Positions 56,285 through 64,000 of a DNA stretch of 64,000 bases are shown one piece after another. The stretch is from Calliopum simillimum (Eukaryota; Arthropoda; Insecta; Diptera; Lauxaniidae): positions 40,894,101 to 40,958,100 of the forward strand of contig OX638371.1 of the NCBI GenBank assembly GCA_951812925.1, in the 5' to 3' direction. The notes under the pieces are model-generated. The model made no database searches. It saw only the letters and a program-made list of their open reading frames with translations, and was not told the origin of the DNA. The translations under genes and the position numbers were made by a program. How positions within the stretch are numbered: the first letter of the stretch is position 1; each line of letters begins with the position of its first letter.

Positions 56285-57589
56285 AAGGGTGTTTTTTTTA
56301 GAGGTATAGAACTTCAAATTGAAATAAAACACAAGAAAATCGTTTTAATGTCCATCAATTTGGCTTTATTGGAAGGATAATTTTATGCCATTAATGTTTA
56401 AATATGACTTCGGGCATGTGGCCGCCGCGGCTGGCTCGAATAAAGCCAATTCTACAGATCCAATTTTCAACCACTTTTTCGAGCATATGGGGCCGCATGT
56501 CGGCAATAACGCCACGAATGTTGGCTTCCAAGTCCCCTAACGTTTCTGGTTTGTTGGCGTAGACGAGCGACTTCACATATCCCCAAAGAAAATATTCCAA
56601 TGGTGTCAAATCACACGATCTTGGTGGCCAATTGACAGGTCCATTCCGCGAAATTATGCGCTCATCGAATGTTTCCTTCAATAAATCGATTGTGACGTGC
56701 GCTGTGTGGCATGTAGCGCCGTCTTGTTGGAACCACAACTCATCCACATTCATGCCATCCAATTCGGGAACAAAATAGTCGGTTATCATGGCTCTATACC
56801 GGTCTCCATTAACGGTAACTGACTCTCCAGCATTATTTCGGAAGAAGTATGGCCCAATGACTCCACCAGCCCATAGAGCACACCAAACAGTCAGTTTTTG
56901 TGGATGTAATGGCGTCTCAAGGATCTCATGTGGATTCTCTTCACTCCAAATGCGGCAATTTTGCTTGTTGACGTAGCCATTCAACCAAAAATGAGCCTCA
57001 TCACTGAACAAAATTTTGCGATGAAAATCAGCATCGAGATCAATCACATTTTCGGCCCATACACCAAAATCACGACGCATTGCATGGTCTCGCGGCTTTA
57101 ATTCTTGCACAAGCTGGATCTTGTAAGGTCGCAAGCCAAGATCTTTGCGCAAAATCTTCCATAAAGTTGATGGACAAAGCTCCAATTGCTGTGCACGGTG
57201 GCGAATCGATTCATTCGGGTCCTCTTCAACATTTTGCTCTACAGCGGCAATTGTTTCTTCGGTGCGCACTGTTCGACGTCTCTGCGGATGCGTATTATCA
57301 CATAGAGTAAACGTAGTGCGAAAACGGTCCATGGTTAACCGAATTAATTGCTCTGATGGACGATTATGTCGACCATAAAATGGACGGAGCTTGCGGTAAA
57401 CTTCGCGAACTGAACCATTATTTTCGAAATAAATTTGCACGATTTGCAAGCGTTGTTCTTTTGTCAACCTGTTCATGATGAAATGGCAAACCAAACTGAA
57501 CATAAATGACATTAGAGTTGCCAGATTTGACCACAAAATGCCAGTTTTATCTCTATTCGAAAAACAAACCTCTAAAAAAAAACACCCTT
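56285..57589 (-). mobile_element. Intact mariner-type (rosa-like, DD41E) transposon
   Basis: 1305 bp bounded by TA. The ends are AAGGGTG, eight T, AGAGGT on the left and the same inverted, with nine A, on the right. It contains one uninterrupted transposase gene. The paralogous segment at about 16741-16800 lacks it and shows the pre-insertion sequence, so boundaries and target TA are confirmed within this window. Both ends and the gene are intact, so the copy may be active. Confidence 0.92.
56391..57476 (-). CDS. Mariner-type DD41E transposase
   Basis: 361 residues. I start it at the Met of 'MNRLTKEQRLQIVQIYFENN'. The open frame extends 56 codons upstream to 57644, but that part leaves the transposon and lacks family resemblance. 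The N-terminal helix-turn-helix region covers about residues 1-120, with an 'RRRTVRTEE' linker. The catalytic motifs are 'ILFSDEAHFWLNGYVNKQNC' (first Asp), 'LWFQQDGATCHTAHVTIDLL' (second Asp) and 'PPRSCDLTPLEYFLWGYVKS' (third residue Glu). By my count 41 residues separate the second and third. The known rosa group is DD41D, and both decayed relatives in this window have Asp at the third position. No stop or frameshift was seen. It cuts and pastes the element at TA sites. Confidence 0.92.
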   Translation of the reverse strand: MNRLTKEQRLQIVQIYFENNGSVREVYRKLRPFYGRHNRPSEQLIRLTMDRFRTTFTLCDNTHPQRRRTVRTEETIAAVEQNVEEDPNESIRHRAQQLELCPSTLWKILRKDLGLRPYKIQLVQELKPRDHAMRRDFGVWAENVIDLDADFHRKILFSDEAHFWLNGYVNKQNCRIWSEENPHEILETPLHPQKLTVWCALWAGGVIGPYFFRNNAGESVTVNGDRYRAMITDYFVPELDGMNVDELWFQQDGATCHTAHVTIDLLKETFDERIISRNGPVNWPPRSCDLTPLEYFLWGYVKSLVYANKPETLGDLEANIRGVIADMRPHMLEKVVENWICRIGFIRASRGGHMPEVIFKH

Positions 57590-57989
57590 TATAATGAAAA
57601 TCGGAAAATGTAATTTTTTTTTTTTTTAATCTTTGAAAAATCACTATAATTCAAATGAAATCTGCAGAAAAAAATAAGTTATTTTTAACAAAGTAGAAAC
57701 AATATTCTATCTAACGATATGCTACGTAAGTGCATCCGGCTTAAAACAAATTAACTAGAGCGTTTATCCAGTTCTTTCTAATGTAAAAAGTTCCATATAG
57801 CATTTTTGCTATTTAAAGTCCAACTTTGAGCCCACTGCGTAACTAAACCAAAACAAAATTTTAAAATTTTATATTGTAATTTTTTTTTTCGTCCCTAAGT
57901 ATTGTCTGACGATTGGCGTAAACATTTTTTAAATCCATAGCACTTTCAAATTTTACCTATTTATAGCCACGATCTCCCATTGTGCGACG

Positions 57990-60070
57990 CAGGATTTCCA
58001 GAACAAATATTCCGCCTTTTAATAATTATAATTACAAAACAACAATTTCTTGAAAAAAAAAGTCATGAAAAAGTTCTTAATAAAAATTGCTATTTTTGTA
58101 CTAAATCAACAATTATTTTAATTTTTAGGCCAAAACTTTTTAACAAAATGATGTTGGCCTGGTCATTCTCTAGAAGAGATGACTTAATGACAATACTGAA
58201 AAAATTAATAGGTAGTTTCATAGTTACGGACAGTTAAAGACAGTTGCCTTTTTTAGTCCATTTTTCAAGCTTTGATCGAGATAGAGGCTGGGTTTTTTCC
58301 ACAACCGATCCCTAATTTTTTTGAATCTTATTTTTTTTACCTCTTGCCTTGTAGGTGTTCTGTGCAATTACCACTTTATACGTGTCATTAATAACAAATC
58401 TCTTACAGCTTACTCTTATTAGAATTGTCGTTTACAAAAAAAAAAAAAATATAAAAAAACAACAAAATTGAAAACCCATTTATAACAACATTTCAATTTC
58501 TCTACGCGTGCAGAAAAAAGGATTCGTAAGGATTAATTTTCCTGACTTAAACATAATTCATTTTTGTGCATACATTTTAAAAAAATGAAAACATTCATTC
58601 AAATGCCAATAGTAAACAAAATAAAATAAATATGAATCCAACAAGCACACAACAACAAATCCTTGTAGGTACGCCCGCCCGCCCAACCTAAGTTACAGCA
58701 GTGGGTGGTGGCGTTATGCCTAGAATTCGGTCTAAGGATGAGGCTTAAAATTGGAAAAACGGTAAAACCAAAAATAGCAAAGCAGAAATAAAAATTTTTT
58801 AGTGAAATGAAAGCAATTCCGCTGAATTTTTATTTTTGCCATTTTTAACAATTTTTGCCATTTCTTTATTTATTTTATTTCATTTCAGTTTTTATTCACG
58901 AGCAATACAGCAGCATTTACAGGTTCGAATTTTTCCATTTGAGCAAATGTGCACCGTTAGTGTTCGTTGGTTGGCTGGTTGGTTGCTTGTTTCGTTTGGT
59001 TGGTACCGTCTACCGTCTCTGAAAAATATTCACTTTTATACGTTGCCCCCCCAAACAGAGTCAGTTACTCGTAGAGTAAGAGTCGGTGTATAATAAAGCT
59101 CGTGTACTCGACTGCACTTCAAAAGTAAATTGCATTCCTAACCTGGGTTAACCGAAAGGATATGAGCGAGCAAATATAACGAGCGATGAGAGCTCGAACT
59201 CGAGTACTGCAACAGCAACTTTGGCACATAAATCAAGAAATGACTTCAAAGTTCCCCATTACTTTATGGCAGCAGCAAATGTAATATGGAGAACGGGGTG
59301 GGGTGTGTGGCAGTTGCAATAGAATAATATGTGCTTGTGTGTTGAATAGTTTTTAATACAGTTTCCCAAAAGCAAAAAAGTTAAAGTTCTTCATTATAAA
59401 TTCAATGGCTTAAGCATCCGAAATTGTCTGTTTTATGGTAGAATTCAAAATTTTAGGGTTTTTGTTTTTAGTCAATATTTACTTTGAAACACCCATCGCC
59501 CACTATTAGCATAACTAGCTCCGCAACCAACTCGAAAGAGTCTGGTTGGGATGTGCGTACCTACATTCGTATACAAAAAGGACATGAAAGTATAACGTTT
59601 TGAATGAATGCATGAACAGATACTTAGATAGATGAATGTCCATTTGCATGCAGCAGCTAAATACATTTTAAGCACTTTTTAACTTTTCTTCTCCAAATGA
59701 AACCTCTTAATTAAGTCAATCCTTTTCTGTTGAATTTCATGTACAAATATATGTTGTACTTATGTAATAAAATAAACTTTTTAACTTCACTGTCAAAAAT
59801 GTTTTATAAATTGAAAATCTCAAGTGGGTCAATTAATTTATATATTTATTTTAATGTTATAAAAAATGATGGGACTACTTCTTTAGTTTGATATGATCCC
59901 TTAGGGGTCTCATCCCTTGAATTGACATTAAATTTTATTTTAATTTTTAAAATATGGAGCTTAAGCGAAACTTCCAAAAAAAAATCATATGGCAACCCTG
60001 AAAGATTGTGTTCATTTTCAAAATGGTTCCAGAAATTGAGATTATCGTATTCTGTATCTTCAATTAATAA
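57990..60070. other. Stretch without recognisable genes
   Basis: AT-rich up to 58830, then mixed. 59958-60068 is the left flank of the HINE target repeat. An 85-codon frame at 58836-59093 has no known motif. Confidence 0.35.
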
Positions 60071-61735
60071 CTAGTAATGGTGTTACCTTTGGCCTGGCCA
60101 AACATTTAATACCCTACACTGCAGTATTTTGAAAATTTAGCTTATATGGAAGGTGCCACGCCCTCTTGTCCGAGTTTACCCAGTATTTGCAAAGAGCTTG
60201 CATTTATAGTTCTTAGTGTTTGAGTGAAATTTAGTTGGATTATCTCAAATAACTCTCTCAGAATGGCATTTTGAAACTTTTGCTTATATGGGAGGTCTCT
60301 TTGCAGAGTTCGCTTATTTTTTTCGCAGAGCTAGCATTTATTGAGTGTAATTTGGTTGAGTTATCTCAAAAACCCTTCCTATACAGCATATTGAAAATTT
60401 TCCTTATATGGGAGGTACCAAGCCCTCTTGTCCGACTTCGCCTAGTTTTTTCTCAAAGCTTGAATTTATTGATTTGAGTGTTTTATTGCGATTTGGTTGG
60501 ATTATCTCGAAAACAGCTTTCAGTATAACATTTTGAAACTTTTGTGTACTTGGGCTGTGCTACGCCATCTAGTCTGAATTCGTCTAGTTTTTGCTTACAG
60601 CTTATACTTACTATCCCTAGTATTTATATGTTATTTAACCTTAGAACCGTGTTATGGGCACTGGGTGCCCAAACCAATTTTCAGTGTTGTTTTTAAGCCG
60701 CAAATTGTTCGAAACGAATGCCAGATCTCATCGTTTTTCAATAGATTGAACTTTTTACTACTTAAAAAAACTTAATTTGGATAAGATTTAGGTATAAGTA
60801 AAATAAAAATAAATAAAAGGCGAGAAACCTCATTTTCGTGTTATGGGCACTGTGTGCCCAGAATGTATGGGAGTAATTTTTGAACTTTAATCGATCACGC
60901 CCATTTTTGGTCTCAATCAGGCTATGGTCTATTATTTGTGCCAAATTTTATGCAGATAGCTTTATCCGTTTGGGCGTATTCGAAATTTCAACATGCAGAC
61001 GGACACATACATCAATAGGCCAATCAGGGTCGAATAGAGCCATCAGCGCTCAACATAAAAATTTAAAAAAATCAGGGAAATTCATATTCGACATTTAGAG
61101 GTGATTGACGATCATCTATCGTGACCTTGCATATAACGACCACCTTAATTTACACACATCTTTACACTTTTTTCACACATAAATATTTTTTTTTATATAA
61201 TAGACTAACTCATACGTACATATGTAAATAAACGCTCAATAAAAAAATATAAAATGTATAAAAAAGTTGTATTTGAATAAAAAAAACATAAGTTTCTTTA
61301 AAAAATTTTGAACTTTCCATTTATCCCCATACAAAATACACTATGGGCACTGAGTGCCCAGAAACACGAAAATAGGTTGGCCAGACCATGCACGGTTCTA
61401 GGGTTAATAATGCTCTTATATTACATTTTGAATATATTTTTTGTATGGGCGGTAGGCGTGTCCGTTGACTGATTTCGCTAATTTTCAATCCTTCAAACTA
61501 ACTTTTACGACTCACTGTACCAAATTTCATTGAACTATCTTGCTTAGTATTCCCATAAAAAATATTTCCAGAGACGGACAGCCAACCAGCCAACCACACA
61601 GACAGACATGGCTATATCAACTCAAGAACTGACGCTGATCAAGAATATATATACTTTTCCATAACTGCCAAGCCTCCTTCGCTGCGTTACAAACAGAAGG
61701 ACAAAGTGAAAATACCCTCGGTGTAGAGTATAAAA
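60071..61735 (-). mobile_element. HINE/DINE-1-like Helitron derivative (copy D), carrying a MITE
   Basis: On the minus strand it starts TATACTCTACACCGAGGGTAT, has the head with 'TTGTAACGCAGCGAAGG' and 'GACAGACATGG' (inverse), and holds about four 'GGTGCCACGCCCTCTTGTCC'-type units. It ends with the stem TTTGGCC-A-GGCCAAA and CTAG (60071-60074). Copy C has the same order. Flanks match 165-345 without the element, so the insertion is clear. A piggyBac-type MITE interrupts it at 60639-61403. No ORF. Confidence 0.8.
60639..61403. mobile_element. piggyBac-type MITE, 765 bp
   Basis: TTAA stands on both sides (60635-60638 and 61404-61407). The terminal repeats are CCTTAGAACCGTG and, inverted, CCCTAGAACCGTG, close to the CCCTAGAA start typical of piggyBac. 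A 17-bp palindrome TGGGCAC-TGN-GTGCCCA occurs three times (60655, 60844 and 61344), once near each end and once inside. There is no transposase. The 60- and 72-codon frames inside are not recognisable. Confidence 0.9.
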
Positions 61736-61864
61736 ATATAAAAAAAATAATTGGGGACAAAATAAAGCATGTTTTGGTTCATTTTCCGTAGATTCACCCA
61801 CATACATGTGCATATGCAAATTTTAGACATCTGCACTTTATCCCTAACACACAAAAGCAAAAAA

Positions 61865-62165
61865 AATTTTCTGGAAGGCAAAATTCACTGCAAAGTCAGG
61901 CTATCGGCAAAAATTTTTGAAGGAATATTTTGACGCATTTTTTAAGAATTTAATTTCCAAGTTTTTAAGAAGAAATTCCAAGCATATGATATCAATATTT
62001 TGGATATCCATGTAAAGGCTTTCAATTTATACCGGTTTTTCTTAAAGCTATATCCGGATCTTTCGAGATCTGAGCGACTTTTTCTGATATCATGTTCTTT
62101 TTTGGAATTAAAAGCATCATAAAATAAACAAGATTTAAAAATAGAATTTAAATAAGTGTTGTAGT
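61865..62165 (+). repeat. Interspersed repeat, paralogue of 40690-41205
   Basis: 'CTGGAAGGCAAAATTCACTG', 'AAAGCTATATCCGGATCTTT' and 'AAATAAACAAGATTTAAAAA' match the copy at 40.7-41.2 kb in order. This copy lacks the internal 81-bp partial duplication. Confidence 0.55.
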
Positions 62166-64000
62166 TCGAGGAATTCGGCTTGCTACTACACATTCGCTAC
62201 CTATTGCTTTGTTATTGATTTCTACGCACAATCGATCAGCTTGTTGCTAACTTATTACTTGTGTTTCTTTTTTTTTTTTTTGTACATTAAATTGGGTAAC
62301 TGGCGAGTTCTCTTCGGTGAGACTTGAAACTGGTATATGCAGCCACTGGCGCATACTCTCTATATTGTGGTTGTTCCTGCTACATATGCAGCCGGAACTA
62401 CTGGCGCAAATTTGTGTACTGAACTGAACTCATAGGATGTACAAGTCCCTATAAACTCTGGAGACACATTTATATTAGACATAATAATGTATAATAATGT
62501 TATTTAGGATTAAGATTTTTAAACGTATAGTCTCCTAAGAAGAGAAGATTCAATAATTCAATTTCAACATATTCATATATGTATTGATAACTATTGATAA
62601 CACAATTAACGTCGCAATTGCCGACAATTAAAATTCACTCGTCGTGGAACAACACTGATTGAAAGCAATACATCTTAATTTCACACATACGAGCCTAAGA
62701 TAAACCTAGTTTAGCTAAGCTTAGAAGCAAACATTATTTCCTTTAATTATACTTTCTCTAAATGTTAAAACCAGCAAGGTTACATATCTCCAAAATCTAA
62801 TTTTCCAAAAAGAAGCTTGAAAATGAAAGGATGCTGTCAAAAAAGAAAAATGTAATTCGGTACCAGCAAATTACCCATGTAAGCTTCATTATATGAGATG
62901 TGCTGTGAGAATTTTTGTGGCATCCTCGACTACAATATCGCACCATGCCAAACCGCATCGCTTCGCATTTTTCAATAGCGAACTATGCACCACACTTCCA
63001 AAGCAGGAACTATTTCAGGAAATGACCGCAGGATATCAATTACAACAAAGAAAATCCAATAGTTTTGCTGTATTTACACCAGGAACAGAATATCAGCAGC
63101 GTAAAAACGAAGTCAGAAGAGGAAGTGGCGCCTCAATTTCCACACCAACGATACAGCTACTCGTACAGGCAACAGTGAGTGACTTCCGTAACGTGGGCGA
63201 GTGAAGGAATAATTTGTTGTTTGTAGTACCTACAACAAACAAACTGCGTTGTTGCAGGTTGTTGTTTGTCTGCCGTTGTTGCTTTTACTGTCGCTGTTGC
63301 TGTCCATGCCAATTTCAAAAGCAGCAACAAACACAACAACAACAGCAGCAGCAGCAATTCTGTTTTGAACAAAATAATCTCCGAATGTCTGTCTGTGTTT
63401 TTCAGCTCGAGTGATTTTCACTAAAAATCTGAAGTGAGAATCGAAAAATTCGCACGGACAATAAATCACTTGCGAATTTCGTGCCGCATTCGTCCTCCAT
63501 TCCGTAGGTACCTTTTTGTTGTTGTAGTTGTCATGTTACAGTTGTTTTTGTTGTTATTATTGTATTTGTCATGAAGCAATATTTTATAACGAAACAGTAG
63601 TACATACGACTCCAGTAATGGCTCGCTACTGGTTGACTCGCTCAGTGTGTCCTGCTGCGTATCCTTTTGAAGTAAAAGCGTCGATTGTTGAATATGTCGC
63701 CAGCGTTGTGATACGAGTATGTTTAACTTTGAACTGTTATACACTTAAAAAAAAAAAAAAACAAATACAAAAAATTTCTACGTTTCAAAACTTTTGTGAT
63801 CTTTAACCAGTTTTCCACGTAGTTAACATAACCACTAACTCTGATACATCGACAACGGAATGTTGAAATGTGAGAAGTATTTTGGAAATTAAATTGTAAA
63901 GCTTAAAGTGTTTTTTGACTGCTTCTAATTCCTTCTGGAAAAAAGACAAGGCTTTGATTTGCAGTTATATCCTTTACGATTCCCTTTACATAATTACCGA
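62166..64000. other. Unrecognised stretch with CAA/CAG runs
   Basis: Two triplet-rich stretches (63230-63360 and 63510-63570) give spurious poly-Q/L/C frames. The 103-codon frame at 62893-63204 is less biased but has no motif I know. 'TCTGTCTGTGTTTTTCAG' at 63388-63405 resembles a 3' splice site, without a convincing exon behind it. Confidence 0.35.
63330..63357. repeat. (CAA/CAG)n microsatellite
   Basis: Runs of ACAACAACAGCAGCAGCAGC type, directly visible. Confidence 0.8.

Larger units (their letters stand above)
54965..57984 (-). mobile_element. Inverted paralogue of the Transib-like element, interrupted twice
   Basis: The right end at 57984 is the inverse of CACAATGGGAGAT, followed by CGACG at 57985-57989. 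Read on the minus strand the sequence follows 16307-17850: 'CATAAATAGG'-like block, 'CAGTGGGCTCAAAGTTGGAC', 'AAGTCCC'/'GAGAACTTTTTT' blocks, GGCGTGGCACCGCCC units, and 'AAATCTACTTTGTAAAAAC'. A DD41E mariner and a double MITE are inserted in it. The opposite terminal repeat was not found, so this copy is truncated or ends within 53.4-55 kb. Confidence 0.6.

Noticed and set aside
57477..57644. Longer N-terminus for the mariner transposase (417 residues)
   Set aside because: The extra 56 codons run across the terminal repeat into flanking DNA, and the family starts at MNRLTKEQ.
62893..63204. 103-codon frame as a host exon
   Set aside because: No recognised domain and no clear splice sites at its ends; kept only as an unrecognised stretch.

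Overview
The window looks like non-coding DNA of a higher fly. A tephritid fruit fly is my best guess, inferred from three things: a Drosophila-style copia element with an initiator-Met half-tRNA primer site, rosa-like DD41 mariners, and DINE-1/HINE-type Helitron derivatives next to CAG/CAA-rich and CA-rich low-complexity DNA. I could not recognise one host protein-coding exon. Almost everything that can be named is a mobile element, many nested in one another, so the window is probably a large intron or an intergenic block.

Layout. 1-2700 is low-complexity DNA, apart from a copy of a repeat whose other copy at 59.9-61.8 kb carries a Helitron-like insertion. 2.8-7.9 kb is a graveyard of LINE fragments (RNase H side, YADD box) and two broken DD41D mariners. 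8.1-8.7 kb is a double foldback MITE. 13.2-14.3 kb has tRNA-like sequence with a duplicated 100-bp block and a clean hAT-type MITE with 8-bp target duplication. 15.8-22.3 kb is a HINE element split by a 5.9-kb insertion whose ends match the Transib heptamer CACWATG; inside it lies a 4.3-kb three-way palindrome. 22.77-27.01 kb is a copia element with identical LTRs and a 5-bp target duplication, but its reading frame is broken between integrase and reverse transcriptase. 28.1-33.5 kb holds a miRNA-like hairpin, a 1.5-kb element built of TAGTGATAGTGAAA palindromes inserted at the edge of a LINE RNase H relic, a HINE piece carrying a foldback MITE, another MITE and a short protein-like fragment. 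35.9-37.1 kb has a 29-bp minisatellite and an LTR-like block with a TATA box. 41.98-42.76 kb is the cleanest HINE copy.

45.51-53.38 kb is a complete BEL/Pao retrotransposon with identical 321-bp LTRs, a 5-bp target duplication and one intact 1686-codon gag-pol frame. Its leader carries a Tc1-type element made of two 5' halves joined as a 760-bp/760-bp inverted repeat. 55-58 kb is an inverted, 38-kb-distant paralogue of the 16.3-17.8 kb sequence, into which a double MITE and an intact DD41E mariner have inserted. 60.07-61.74 kb is a HINE in reverse orientation with a 765-bp piggyBac-type MITE inside it.

The elements supply their own controls. For the BEL, the mariner and the 60-kb HINE, an unoccupied paralogous target is visible elsewhere in the window, so the insertion order can be read directly. 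The three elements that look young are the copia (identical LTRs, frame broken), the BEL (identical LTRs, frame intact) and the DD41E mariner (intact frame, TIRs, TA duplication).
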